Below the pieces are notes generated by a model, which saw only the letters and a program-made list of their open reading frames with translations, had not been told where the DNA came from and did no database searches. Both the position numbers and the translations under genes were made by a program. A stretch of 64,000 bases of DNA from Craspedostauros australis (Eukaryota > Bacillariophyta > Bacillariophyceae > Mastogloiales > Achnanthaceae), in the NCBI GenBank assembly GCA_026770025.1, contig JAMXDE010000014.1:1674001-1738000 (forward strand), given 5' to 3'. How positions within the stretch are numbered: position 1 is the stretch's first letter; every line of letters starts with the position of its first letter. Positions 22,520-34,900 of the stretch are shown here, one piece after another.

Positions 22520-25500
22520 TCAGCGGCTGATGTCAATGTTCGTTGCTCTGTCTCGGTAGACTGCCGCGACGTTGTCATGGAATTTGGTGTGCTGCGTCTT
22601 TGGCAACAAGTTGTTGGATTTGGTCGGTTCATCTGCGAAGTCTTCCAAGATCGATATTGGTTCTACAACATTGTCGCCTTCGCCTTCGCCTTCCCCGTCG
22701 TCATCGTCGTTGTTGTTGTTGTTGCAACCGTCCTTGATGTCAGTGCTATCGATATTGCTATCGATGTAGCTGTTGCTGCCATCCTCTTTGCTGTCATCGT
22801 CATTGGTATCATCAAATTGGTCAGAATCCCCAACGCTTTCTTTGACGTCGTCGATTGCAAAGAGGAAGTCTTGCTCCGTCACCACGCAATCCATCATGCC
22901 GCTGTCGGTTGACATCTTCCCATCGTTCTCGGCAAATGAAGTGACGACGCGTTCCAATGCATGGCTTGCAGCAGCTCGTGCGACACCAGCGATGGAGGCG
23001 CCCGAGAATCCATCACAAAGTGGCGCCAATGACCGGAGCAGTTCCTCATAGGTTGGGATATCATCGTTATCCTTTTGGCGGTAGTGGTGGTGGTGGTAGC
23101 AGCGCAATGAAAGAGCACCATGTGATACAATATGATGGACAACAACAATTGTTGCAGCACAGGAGCGCACGATAGGGCAGGACGTTGAAGTAGGGCAGAA
23201 GATACAAAGATTGAGGATGCGGTGAATGGCAAGTGGAACGAAATCGGAGAACACAGAGAGCATGAGGATATCGTGCGGGAACATCGGTGAGTTTCAGCCT
23301 GTCACGATGGACATACAATTCTCGTGTGAAGTAGTTGCAACTACGCAGCAATGCATTTTGACCATTCATGTACGTGCGCACTCGCGCACTTCGGGCTTCG
23401 TCAGTTCTCCATGAAGGCGAATTGGGCTATTCTCCAGCGAGTACTACGCTCCATCAAGTGTGACTTGCGGCCACCACGCGGCACATGCTCGTATCACATG
23501 ATGGCATGCTCACACAGAATATAGCTGCATCTCCTGCTTACCTTAATGAGCTTCGTGGCAGCACCTGCCGAAGCATCCTTGACAAGCACCCTCCCGGCTT
23601 CGAACATGCCAAGGGTGTGCACCTTCAGGATGCTGACCCTCTCATCGTTGCTACGGGGTGGCGGGACCTCCAATTGTACCTCGAACCTGCCCGGCCTCAG
23701 TAGGGCCGAATCGATCAAACTACGTTTGTTGGTGAGTCCAATGACCAGCGTTGGAACTGGAAGCGGGTGCACCCCGTCCATCTATGAGGTGGCAGACAAA
23801 TCGTAAGGCGAAGATGGGGATACGGTTCCATCGTTCGAAGCAGAAGCCAAAACAAATCGTAATGGGATGGTGAGTGCATCGGTGAAGATATCCGTGAATA
23901 TTGTAACGAATACGTACATCATGTGGTCAAAGATCAGAGGTGCTATTGTTGGTTCGTTGCAAGGGAACAGGTCAAACCAGAGCCACGGTGAATATTGAAA
24001 CAGTGCTTGCAGCAGACAGGATACAGATAGACTGGAAGGGGAATTGGTCGCCAGTCCGTCGACGTACCTTTGCGAGCATTTGATTGACCACGCTGGGCAC
24101 GGTACGAGTATGTGTGAATATTGGCCATGACAGAAGTTGCCGGTGGACAATTTAACACGGAGTGAAACAATGTCAAGCAAAGTCATGCAAAGCAAGTAGG
24201 CGAGTAGAGAAACCAAGACGAAAGGCACGGGTGAGATGTGACGCGGATTGATGTAGTGTTGCCAGCGCCAGTGTCAGTATCAGCGTCGGTATCCTTATGC
24301 GCCGGTACCGGCAAGCGTACTGCTTCATGATGAGCATGCGAGATGTTGTTGATCTCAAGATGCATTCTCTCCAATAGCAACAGCAGCACCGTGAGGACAG
24401 CATGGAGAAGAACAAGAGTGAATCAGAGCATTGTATTCATTCCATAACAATGCACCAGTGCGCACGCACAGACAGATACTTGTCTCACCTGTCACGGGCA
24501 ACGCCGGCATCGCCTTGATCGCCCTTGCCTTTGGACCCGCCACGGGAACGGCAGATGGCATCGAATTCATCGAGCACGATGACGTGCAAGGCAGCTCTAG
24601 CAACTGCGTCGCCGCCATCCGCTTCACCCAGGCGGTAGGTGTCATATATGTCCGGTGGCTCATCGAAGATCCCACGCAGGTTCTTCTCGCTGGAGCCGAC
24701 GAATCTGTCCATAATCTCTGGACCTGAAACGACAGTGACCGGTCGCATAGGCGAAAGCAGCTTGCCCAATGATCGTGCCAGGAGGGTCTTCCCGCATCCA
24801 GGCTTGCCGTACAGCAGCAGACCACGGACTGGGTGGATTCCAAGCTGGTTGAGTAGGAGCGGTGGTGCTGCCAGCGGGATCCAGATACGTCTCTTGATCT
24901 GTGCCAGCACATCGTCCAGGCCGCCAATGCCAAGGTTCGCGCCGGTGAATGCGTCTCCGCCGCCGAGTTTGGCGACAAGTCCGGAGACTTTCATTGCCGC
25001 TTCGGATTCTGTTTCATCATCAGTGACGACTTCTTCAGAATCGGTATCCTTGGCATCTTCGGCATCGGAATCCCGAGCTTCCGCCTTTGCCATTGTGTCC
25101 TGGAGCTCCTTCTTGTCCGTTGCGACTTTGGACAATTCTTCCGGCTTCCTCGCAACTTTTTCACCGAGCACTGCATCCAGCATGAAGTCCGGCTTGCCTC
25201 CACCGGATGTGCGACGAGACAGCGCCGATTTTCCTTCGGAGATGGTCTTGCCTACGCGTGATTTATCGCCGGTCTTGAGGACGACGGCGGGACTGCTGGG
25301 TGGTGACGAGTTCCGTTGCTTTTCCCACTCCTTGCGTGCCGCCACCTGGTCTTTGCGTTCCTTGCTATCGTTCTTGCCGAGCTCCTTTTGCTTTGCCGCT
25401 TCGTCGTACTTGTCGTAGAAGGATGATTCCACTGGTAGACCTGCACGTTTGGTCATTCGGACCGCCCTGCGGATGCAGTCGGGATCCTTGGCATGGTGGG

Positions 25501-26286
25501 ACACGAGATCCAGCACGTTGATGGCTTGATCTCTTTTGACTTTGGATCCGTTGCAGATGTATTTGTCGAGCAGTTTATGCAGATTGGTCAACAGTCCCTC
25601 AACGTACGCTGAGTTCTATGCGCGTATGGGTAAACAGAATTGAATGGTTGAGGTTGTTGGTTGGTTTGATTATCATATTGTGAATAATAGATGATGGATG
25701 TGTGCATGATGTATGATATTGCATGGCATTGTGATGTGTGTGTGAGAGAGAGTTTGCAGACAAGCTTGCGATTGGATGGATGGAAAGGATGAAGGTGAAT
25801 TGGATCCTCCTACTCCAATGCGACAACCATCGCGGTGGAGGACTCTAAACTGCCGATACAATGCAGGTGCATCCAGTCATCATTCGCACAGTCTTGGCCA
25901 TGCGGCTACGTTGGCGTGCGGTACAATCAACTCACCTTGTCAGCTGCAGTGGGGGTTTCTGCTTCTTCTATTTCCGCATCCACATCCTCATCGACATCTT
26001 CAGTAGTGGTTTTCGTGGTCTTCTTCGATTTTGTTGTTGACGATGACGAAGCCGCCGCTGATAGCTGGTGGATGTTATCATTCTCGTTCCGTTTGCTGTT
26101 GAAAGCATTGCAAAAGGCTCTCGGTTGATGCGGCGAGAATGGAATGGCATTGCATTGATTGTCGCATGGGGGTGCGCAGAGTCCTGGACTGATGAACGCC
26201 GTGCAGATGTACATGGTCCAAAGCAGCACCAGCATCGGCAGCACCTTGGAACTCATCGTGTTCATTCGTCGGATGGCCAATGCCAT
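22520..26286 (-). CDS. NSF-D1-like AAA+ ATPase with signal sequence, five exons
   Basis: Exons (coding order): 26286-25936, 25615-24489, 24092-24068, 23781-23542, 23071-22520. All introns are GT-AG, and the total of 2295 nt is in frame (764 aa). The start MALAIRRMNTMSSKVL has good context. Residues 8-35 form a signal peptide, cut near CTA-FISPG, where Phe at +1 recalls diatom plastid-targeting (ASAFAP-like) sites. A Lys/Ser/acidic linker follows. One AAA module shows Walker A GKPGCGKT (about 387-394), Walker B VIVLDEFDAI (about 461-471), VVNQMLAKMDGV, and the arginine-finger region ALLRPGRF. These features are closest to the D1 domain of NSF/Sec18. The NSF N domain and D2 are not seen; instead there is an acidic Asn/Asp tail. 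It may act in a secretory or plastid-membrane compartment. Function inferred from family only. Confidence 0.82.
24068..24092 (-). other. 25-nt microexon of the NSF-like ATPase
   Basis: It lies between an acceptor CCCAG and a donor GTACGTC. It completes a split Ser codon and encodes VVNQMLAK, matching the VVNQLLSK segment that precedes DGV in NSF proteins. Without it the AAA core would lack this helix and the frame would shift. Confidence 0.88.
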
Positions 26287-27217
26287 TTCTGCCTCCGTTG
26301 CGCTTGTGAACGTGGATGTTGTGCCCGGTGTTGTGTTGTCAAATGCAATAGCAGCCGATGGCAGTGGCGGCGTCTGTGTCGCTGCTGCTGGATCTTGCTC
26401 TCGTCGACTCGATGGGTCTGACGCAACGCGATCTTCTTCCTTTGGTGTCGTCGTGATTGTGTCTGTCTGTTCTGATTGGATTGCGTGTGTTGGAGTGGTG
26501 GAGTGGAGAATGAGATTGAACAAAGAGATGAGGTCCGTTGGATTGCGTGGCATTCCTCGGAATTGTGTTGCGAGGTGTTGCCATTTGATGTGACGTGATG
26601 TGACGCGATGTGACACGATCTGGCGGAATGGATGACTGTCCACACATCATCAATCAACAACAACAAGGAACGCACGGAACCCACCGTGGGGGCACACGTC
26701 GCCTGTGTCATCTCCGCGGAGCGTGCAGAGTTCTCGTTCTCCTTCGTTGATTCACTTTGCGTGTCGAAAGTGATGTCCGTGATTCAAGAAAAACATGAAT
26801 CACGGACGCAAACATGCCAAAAGGCTAGACGAATGGGCTATGAGTCTTGTGAGTCGTGGCATGACTCCATCGAAGCAGAATGACGACGACCACAAACACG
26901 CAAACACTTTTTGTCATTTTTGTTCACAGAAAGAAACCGTTTGTGCCTCCAAAACACAACAAGGCACCTCACATCACGAACAAGAACATGACAGCCACCA
27001 CCAAGCACATCCTCTCTGTGTGGCCCAGAGTTCCACGGCAGAGCACTGGTGTGTTGTGGATGACATCCTGCCGACTTGAAATGAAAGCGAGGAACGAATC
27101 CGAGCTTGGAGATTCGCGAGGATCAGAACATTGAGCACCTTCCAAGCACTCGCATTATACAGCACTCTCCTGTCGAAAACTGCAATACCTCCCTGCCAAT
27201 ACTCTGCAGCTATTGAG
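26287..27217. other. Divergent promoter region
   Basis: 931 bp between the start of the NSF-like gene (minus) and the methyltransferase-like gene (plus). ORFs here are short or start at non-ATG codons. No motif stands out apart from TGACG-type repeats near 26590-26620 (GTGACGTGATGTGACGCGATG). Confidence 0.4.
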
Positions 27218-28165
27218 ATGACACGCACGGACGATTCATGCCAAGATGGTTCCGGCACGACGGCGACGGCAGCTGTTGCCGAATCCAAGACGTTGTCAAT
27301 GACCAACGATGTTGGGAGTGGTGGTGGCGGTGGTGGTAATGATGATGATGACAAGGGGACTGCAGAGGCCAACCAATCGCAGCAGCAGCCGCAGCAACAG
27401 CAGCAGCAACAGCAACAGCAGCAGCAACAGCAACAACAACAGCAACAGCAACAACAACAGGAGCCTGATGATTCATCGCCGTTCGTGCTGCCGCAACCGC
27501 AACAGGCGGATGCCGACAGATACGTCTACTGCAGACACGAGAATGTGCAGACGGCGCACTTTCCAAAGCTGGAAGCGGGCGCCTTGGTGTGGGTCCTGCA
27601 AAGCAAGGGGAAGCATACCAGCAGCCGCCACATGTACTCCAGAGCACGCGTTGAAACGGGCGAGGTCGTGGGCAAGGAACAACGCGTCATGATCCGTTAC
27701 TCCAAGGGTGCCACGTACCGCGTGCGGCGCACGAACCTCCTGCCTGTGCTGGAGCATCAATCCAACATCGTGGTGGTGGCGTCGGAGACGGTCGACTATC
27801 GACGATGTTCGATCGTCCACACGTGCGACGACGATCACTTCTTGGAGATCGGCTGCGACTTCGGCATCACCACCAACAGCGTGCTGGCCAAGACGCGGAT
27901 CGGCGTCGACAAGGCGGAGAAATCCATAGAAATCGCGAAGGAGAGGTACCCCGACTGCGAGTTTCACCTCGCGGATATCTTCAGCGATGATCTGCCCTTC
28001 GAGCTGCAAACGCCCTTGGTGGTTGCCATGGACATCAATGGCAACCGAGAACTGCCAGCCGTGCGAAGGTGCTTGCAAATCATCATGGACAAGTGGCATC
28101 CGCGTATCATCGTCGTCAAGTCGAGGACGATGTATGCGCAGATGCTTGCAAACAAGCTTGGTTGA
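27218..28165 (+). CDS. PolyQ SAM-dependent methyltransferase-like protein
   Basis: 315 residues from the ATG at 27218 (MTRTDDSCQDGSG). The upstream in-frame extension has only a TTG start. Residues 20-55 are Gly/Asp-rich and about 52-84 are a glutamine tract. The middle part (about 95-185) is a small basic domain with RVMIRYSKGATYRVRRTNLLPV, reminiscent of a Tudor/SH3-like fold. The C-terminal part (about 200-315) has a class I methyltransferase layout: FLEIGCDFGITTNSVL (SAM-binding motif I), RIGVDKAEKSIEIAKERYP (acidic strand-2 end), and CEFHLADIF (motif III-like Asp). Substrate unknown; RNA or protein methylation are both possible. It converges on the prolyl-tRNA synthetase gene. Confidence 0.8.
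   Translation: MTRTDDSCQDGSGTTATAAVAESKTLSMTNDVGSGGGGGGNDDDDKGTAEANQSQQQPQQQQQQQQQQQQQQQQQQQQQQQEPDDSSPFVLPQPQQADADRYVYCRHENVQTAHFPKLEAGALVWVLQSKGKHTSSRHMYSRARVETGEVVGKEQRVMIRYSKGATYRVRRTNLLPVLEHQSNIVVVASETVDYRRCSIVHTCDDDHFLEIGCDFGITTNSVLAKTRIGVDKAEKSIEIAKERYPDCEFHLADIFSDDLPFELQTPLVVAMDINGNRELPAVRRCLQIIMDKWHPRIIVVKSRTMYAQMLANKLG
27379..27462 (+). repeat. (CAG/CAA)n coding microsatellite
   Basis: Interspersed CAG and CAA codons encode about 26 glutamines, with one proline interruption. Confidence 0.95.
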
Positions 28166-28693
28166 TCGATGGATGGATGGATGGGCAACTGATTAGAGTA
28201 CTTTAGCGTACCTCGATATTATTGCATCAGGCAGACGTCTCCATGATGGCATTTGTACGTATGGAAGGGTACCAGCAAGATGTGAAAGAAGAGCAATCCT
28301 GGCACTCTCTTGCATGATTGTGGCAAGCGCACGCCGGTGGTCGAAGGAGTGTTATGTAGCTCGTAATGCAGCAGAAGCAAGATCCATAGTGATGGTGATG
28401 CGTGGTGGCTTCAGCGAGGAGTGGCTCGAGGAATGAAGAATATAGTAGACTAGAGTAGTGACGTTGCTTCACATTGGTCGTTGGCCCGCAAACGAGGAAT
28501 AGCAGGTGAAGTGGTTGCTGTTGCACAATTGTAGAGTAGCTGCTACAATAGGAGTAGAACACTGTTCTTTGTTTGCATCGTGCTCGCTTGGCACTGTGAC
28601 GCTTACTCTACAAGTCCTCGTGCCATTCCATAGCATAGCATAGCATAGCATAGCATACCATGTCGTGCCGTGCCATGACGTGTTGTGCAGCTC
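28166..28693. other. Convergent intergenic region with AGCAT satellite
   Basis: No gene supported. 28630-28657 is a (TAGCA)n pentamer run. The same pentamer recurs at 59846-59864 downstream of the KDPG aldolase. Confidence 0.55.
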
Positions 28694-31116
28694 TTAGAAA
28701 GCTCTTCCGAACAAGGCCATGTGGGTGGCATCATCGCCAGAATAGAAACACTTCTTGCCCTCGTGCAGTCCCTCCTCGTTGGCGTCGAGCGGGTAGCACC
28801 GGATGGTGGCCTTGCATTCAGTCTTGATCTTGTCCTCGTTCTCAGCATCGCACTTCCATGGCACCAGATACAGACCGCTGCCTGGGTATGCCGACGCCTC
28901 GTCGCCCTCCAGGGCCGTCTTCATCTCATCGTACGTCACACCAGTCGCAACACCGGTATCCAACCGTTCCTTGGCGGCGCCGAACAAACTGGCCTGCATG
29001 GCATCCAGACCTGCCTTGGCCTGATCTGCAACTTCATCCAGCGACACGCTCACCTTGTCGTCAGAGCCTTCTCCGGCTCGGTACTTGAAGACGCAGGCGT
29101 TGTTGGCGACATCGCGTGGTCCCAGCTCGATGCGCAACGGCACGCCCTTGCGTTCCCATTCGAAGTACTTGGCGCCGTTGCGGACAAAGTCGCGATCGTC
29201 GACCTTGACGCGAAATCCTTGGGCCTTCAGGTCATCCACCATCTTGTCCAGGGCCGAGTTCAGTGCGGCCTTGGCTTCTTCGTCATTCTTCTTGGCGGCG
29301 ATCGGCACGATGACCACCTGGGTGGGGGCAACGCGCGGGGGCAACACAAGGCCGTTGTCATCGGAGTGCGTCATGATCAATGCTCCGATCAGACGCGTGG
29401 AGACACCCCAGGAGGTGCCCCAGACGCTCTGCTGCTTGCCATCCTTGTCCTGGAATGTGACATCGAAGGCGTTACCGAAGGACTGGCCCAGGAAGTGGGA
29501 GGTTCCGCTCTGCAAGGCCCAGCCATTCTGCATCAACGCTTCGATGGTGAAGGTCTCTTCGGCGCCGGCAAATCGCTCCGATGGGCTCTTCACGCCCTTC
29601 ACGACGGGCATGGCCAACAGGTCTTCGCACAGGTCGGCGTAGTTCTCCATCATGGTTTGGGCATTCTCCATGGCCTCCTCGGAGGTGGCGTGAGCCGTGT
29701 GTCCTTCCTGCCACAAGAATTCGGACGTGCGGAGGAATGGTCGCGTTCGCATCTCCCATCTCATGACGTTGGCCCATTGGTTGATCTTCAACGGCAGATC
29801 TCTGCGACGATTTCATGAAGTTATCAACAATGATAAATACAATAACAACAACGATTGCAATACCAGTGGTGGCGACAGTGGCAGTGGTAGCGCGGGCACA
29901 GTCACATTCGCATTGGCAATAGCACGAGCCGAAGATGGATGAATAAAGTGATGAGGTGAGTATAAGTACAGCCCACGATTTGAGGAACATGATTTCCAAC
30001 GTAGCCAATACACGGTCGAACCAAACAATCGAAATTTGCAATTTTCACATCGTCATCATCATCATCATCATCAGGTCGACCACTGAATGCCATGTGCAAC
30101 ATGTGTAGGCACACTCGTAATGGCGCTGGCGTTGGCGCTGGCACACGCACGCACCTGTAGCTGTTGATCCACTTGCGGAACATGAACCAGATCATCGTTT
30201 CTGAGGTTGGTCGGATGATGAGCGGGTCCTCAAGCTCTGCTTCGGGATCTGCGATGAGCCCATCTTCGCCAGCTGTGAGGCGGTGATGCGTGACAACGGC
30301 GCATTCCTTGGCAAAGCCATCCACATGCTCGGCCTCCTTCGACAGGAACGACTTCGGGATGAGCAACGGGAAGTAGGCATTCTCTGCTCCGTAATCTTGG
30401 ATCTTGGCATCCAGCTCCGTTCGCACACGATCCCACAACGACATGCCCCACGGCTTGATGACCATGCATCCACGGACGGGAGACGTTTCGGCCAATCCAG
30501 TGACGCGGATGAGATCGTTGTACCACTTGGAATAGTCCTCGGCACGTGGGGTGATGAAATCAGACTCAGCGTCATCGCCAGCTTGCTTCTTCTTTTGCTG
30601 CTGCTGCTTCTGCTTCTGCTTCTGTTGATTGCCACCCTTCTTTTGCTGCTGTTGTTGTTTTTGCTTCTTGTTCTTCTTGTCCTCAAGGATGGATGGATCG
30701 AGCTGTCCCTTCAGTGCCAGCAGTTCCTCGACCAACGGTGCGATGGCGGACTTCTCGGCACCACCGTCCTTGAGCGACCTGATCTCGTCACCCTTTGCCT
30801 TGATCTGGGCCTCGATCTCTGCCTTCTGCTCGTCGGTCAGATCCGCTGCAGCCGCGGAGCTGAAGAGACGAAATCCGGAAAGATCCCGCGAAAAGGATTC
30901 ATCCATCGACAGGTGTCGGAACTGATGCGACTGCTGCTGCGTCGCCAATGGCGTGGATGCATGGTTGGCAAATGCAGCCAGGATGGCGTCGCCGGCAACA
31001 CCACGCTGTCTCATCACAGCCTTCCGGCTTGCTGTGGAGATGGTCTGGAATGCCGCAACATTGCGGAACAGCCCCATCACCGCCGCCGCCATGGTCGCTC
31101 TGCAAGTGTTCACCAT
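28694..31116 (-). CDS. Prolyl-tRNA synthetase (eukaryotic type)
   Basis: Charges tRNA-Pro with proline. Two exons, 31116-30155 and 29801-28694, joined as ...[13 protein letters not shown], give 689 aa. The intron (30154-29802) is GTGCGT...CGCAG. An alternative ATG at 31093 gives MAAAVMGLF. The first 90 residues are Arg/Ser/Ala-rich and end in RLFSSAAAA, an organelle-presequence look. Residues about 91-140 are a WHEP domain ([20 protein letters not shown]), followed by a Lys/Gln-rich linker. The class II core begins [19 protein letters not shown], with [24 protein letters not shown] and LWQEGHTAH. The C-terminus [11 protein letters not shown] is of the eukaryote/archaeal type. A presequence on a cytosolic-type enzyme suggests dual or organellar targeting. 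The gene is divergent from the Ser-rich protein. Confidence 0.93.
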
Positions 31117-31882
31117 CTGGTTGTCTTGGATCTGTTGTGTGTAAGTAGAGTAGATTATAGCAAAATAGGATAGAGCAGAGTAGAGTGGAGGAGAGTAGAG
31201 TAGAGTAGAGCAGAGTACTCTGCTTTGCTTTGCGTTGGATTGGATTGGATTGGGTTGGAGACTGCTGGGCTCTGTTACTTTTTGTTAGATCTCGCCGATC
31301 GCCTCGGGGTTTTGTGGTCCTCCGGCGTTGTGCTGGTGATGGCCGAGATCTTTGTGGCTGACCGTCCAGAGGTGATTGATTGATGATCGAGTGGTTGTTG
31401 TTCTGCCAACCCTTTCCTCTTGATGTGTGCGTTGTCTGTGCGCACTTGTTGTGGTCCAAGAATGGATATACCATAATTGAGATACTTCACTCTTGTCAAT
31501 TTTGGACATCGCGTCTCAAGAACATATTGTCGAACAATAGAACGATCACGGACATTTATTTCATTCGTTTCACGTTCGTGAACATACGCGTATCCAGTCC
31601 TGAATGTTGTACATACATTTAAAATATGATTTGTGTTGTCTTCACATTTTCATTTTTGCTCTTCCGTGCGAGTACTTTTGTTGTTGTTGTGGTTCTTGCG
31701 TTTGTTGTGATGGTGTGGTGTGGTGTTGTATTCGTAGCATGGCGGCATGTGAAATGAGTATAATAATACATACCACAATCGTACAAGTGGCGTTTTGACA
31801 CAACCCAAGGCATCCAACTCTGTGCAACGCACGTGCGTCGATAGAGGATAGCACCGACAGAACAACACCAAGTTGGACCACC

Positions 31883-31914
<32 letters not shown>

Positions 31915-31930
31915 CACGAGCGTGGGGACG
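31117..31930. other. Divergent intergenic region
   Basis: 814 bp between the prolyl-tRNA synthetase and Ser-rich protein starts. It includes an AGAGT-rich tract near 31170-31220 with the palindrome GCAGAGTACTCTGC, and a (CGA)n run at about 31880-31912 just before the downstream start. Confidence 0.5.
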
Positions 31931-34900
31931 ATGACAACGCTGAGTGTATCGGACAAGCAGGACGGAATGAAAGACCGGACGATGCAGACCAGAATCGACA
32001 TCGATCGGTACCGCCGGTTGAGGCAGAGAAGTCGCTTCTCACCTCGGATGCATGTGGCGCAATCGCATTCCTTCGCTGATTCGTCAGCATCTCCGGCTAC
32101 GTCTGCCGCAAAGGCAAGGATGAGGCCAAGAGCAAATGAGCTACAGGTACTCTCTCCATCAAAGCCAGAGCCAACCGCGACATCGCAGCAGCGGCGGCCT
32201 CCTGTTCCTGAAAGCGACTTTGCAGAGAGGAAGGCTGGCCGCGGCGCTCTTGCACGGCACTCGAACATCGCTGCGACTGCAGTGTGCAAGGTTCATAGCA
32301 ATGATCAAAAGCATGGCCGTGACGCCCACGTTTGCAACATTCGAGAGAAGACGAACCCAACTTTGACACCAAGCAAAACCACGGACGTCAGCACGACACG
32401 AAGCACAAGAGCCAACACCAAAGTACATGCAAATGTTGAAGCAAACGTCGCAGCCAGCGCAAACCTGAACAGACGTCAACGCGCGCAGCCTCGCGGTCAG
32501 GGGCCATCAGCAGTGAGTACACCAAGTTCCACGAAGAAACGTGTGCTATCGAGTATCTTGGGAGGAGTAAGGTCGTCCACGTTTCTGCCGATCAAAACGG
32601 CGTCACCTCAACCGAGGAAGTATCCCAGTCTGCTCGCGGCAAGTCGAAAGACGCTGGTCAATCCAACTGTGCCCAGATCACGCAAGTCTCTGGATGAAGC
32701 CTTGTCAACCCAAAGAAGCTCAGGAGATGATGGAAATACAAGGGGGAGAGCAAATGATTCAACTTTGCCAACGCGAGATTTGGCGTCGCAGTCGAACAGC
32801 ACCATATTTTCAGCTTATCCCCTCGCTCTGGCAAAATCTATACAATCCACACAGTCGATCCAGTCGATTCAGTCTGCGCAATCAGTACAATCGACGAAGC
32901 CGGCGTCATCCTTTGGCACCGCAGCAACCGCAGCTTCCACATCAGCTTCCACGTTGGCTTCGACGTCGCGATCGGGACCGGGATCGAGATCAGAATCAGA
33001 AGCAGGGTCACCATCAGCATGCACATCCGCCATCACGTCACGCACACTACCGTCGCAACCATCAATGCTGTCGTCGTCGCAGCCGTCGACGCCATCGCTG
33101 CGATCTTTGTCAGGCATGTCAGCAGCACCATCCAAGGCGAAGAGCGAAATGGAAGGGTCAGCTGCATGCCCGATTGTACTTGATGATCAGGAGAACATGG
33201 ACAACCCTTGCATGCCGCAGAAAATTGTGACCCAACATCATCATCATCATCACCATCTTCTGCACCAGCGCCACCAGTACCACCAGCAACGCAAACTGGG
33301 CAAGATTGCTCATGCAACACAGCCGTTTTCGACGGCTTCGAACAAGAGACAGATGGACAAAGCGATGCCGTTGTTCAAGCGCCGTGATGTGCACATCCCT
33401 GCATTGGCGGGCGTCGGTACGGCGTCAACGCAATGTTCCACCACCGTGGCATCGGAAACGATCAAGGTCGATCGCATCATGGAATCACGCAACTCGTATG
33501 AGCCATCAGCCTCTATCAGCCCCATTAGCAGCGCACTTCCTCACGATGACAGCGGTTCGTCTCAGCAGCAACCGTACCAACCGCAGGATCATCAGACACC
33601 GATTGTTGTGGACGATCTTCAGGGTCCATCGAAGTCAATGAGCGAGCCGGATGCATCCGATGCAATGGGGTCTACCTACGAGTGCGATGATAAACTATTG
33701 GCAGCGCGCAATGGTATGCGGCAGATGTCGATTCAATCAAGCAGCGGCAGCCAACACAAATCGCATGCGAGCTCAACTTTGGTGGCAGTGCCAGAAAATA
33801 GATCCAGCAAAACGTCGATGCTGATACCGCGCCACCAACCAAACTGTGGGCGTGAACAAGCAAATTGTGAACAACTACCACCGCAGCGCACGTTTGGCGA
33901 AATCAACCAACGTACGAGCACGAGTACGAGTACAAGTACGGGGAAGGAGGATGTGGTGATAATCCATTGCGAAAGTCTAAATCGCGAAGATGGCGGCCTT
34001 GTGAGAAATGATCAGAAGCGGTCCACAAAATGGTCTCAGCGTTCTGCTCTGCATTCTACGGTGCTTCAACCTTCGCGCGATGATGCGAGCAGTCGGAATA
34101 TCGGCACGGCAACATCATCATCATCATTGTCATCATCGTCGCCAGCAGCAGCAGCAGCAGCGGTGGCGGCGGCAGAGCGAAACAACACGGGAGGCAAGAC
34201 GAACGCACCGCGGACGATGATCGACCAACGCACCGTGAGAATGCTATATTCTGCAGACTTCGAAGCCATGGTGCACTCCCGGATTGCCGATGATATCGCG
34301 AACTGCAGCAACACAGTGAACATTCCAAATCAGAATCATTCCACCCATTCCACCGGATCTAACTACGAATTCCACGCACACCTCGTGGCTCCTCAAGATG
34401 AACCAAACGCAATGGACTACGACATCGTTTACGAAGCAAAACCAGACGGGCCGTTGCTCGTCTATGACACTCACATTGAAGATGATCTGCGAACCAAGTC
34501 CGTTGAGTTCATGCCTTTGGCAGTTGATGCAATGATCGATGAAGCTTCTGCTGTTGCAAATCACAGCGATGCCAAGTCGTCCCCAACACCACATGATGGA
34601 TTTTGGTCGTCGGCACTTCATCACCATCTTCATCGCAGCAACAACAGCAACGGCAACAGTAAAAGTTCCAGCGCAAGCAGCAATCATGGCAATGGTGACG
34701 GTGCCAAAAGCAATGAATGGGACGAACATGAACGCTGCATCATTGTGTATGGAGAACACACTATGGACTCCCGAATGGAGATCCATGGAAGAGTTCTGAA
34801 TCAGACCATCGTCGCCATGGCTAGCCAAGCATCACAGAACTCTCACAACTCAGCATTGCGGCGGATCATTCTGCAATGCGTGGAGGTTTCGGGTGACTCG

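Noticed and set aside
28685-29818. 377-codon + strand ORF
   Set aside because: Antisense of prolyl-tRNA synthetase exon 2, which is clearly conserved.
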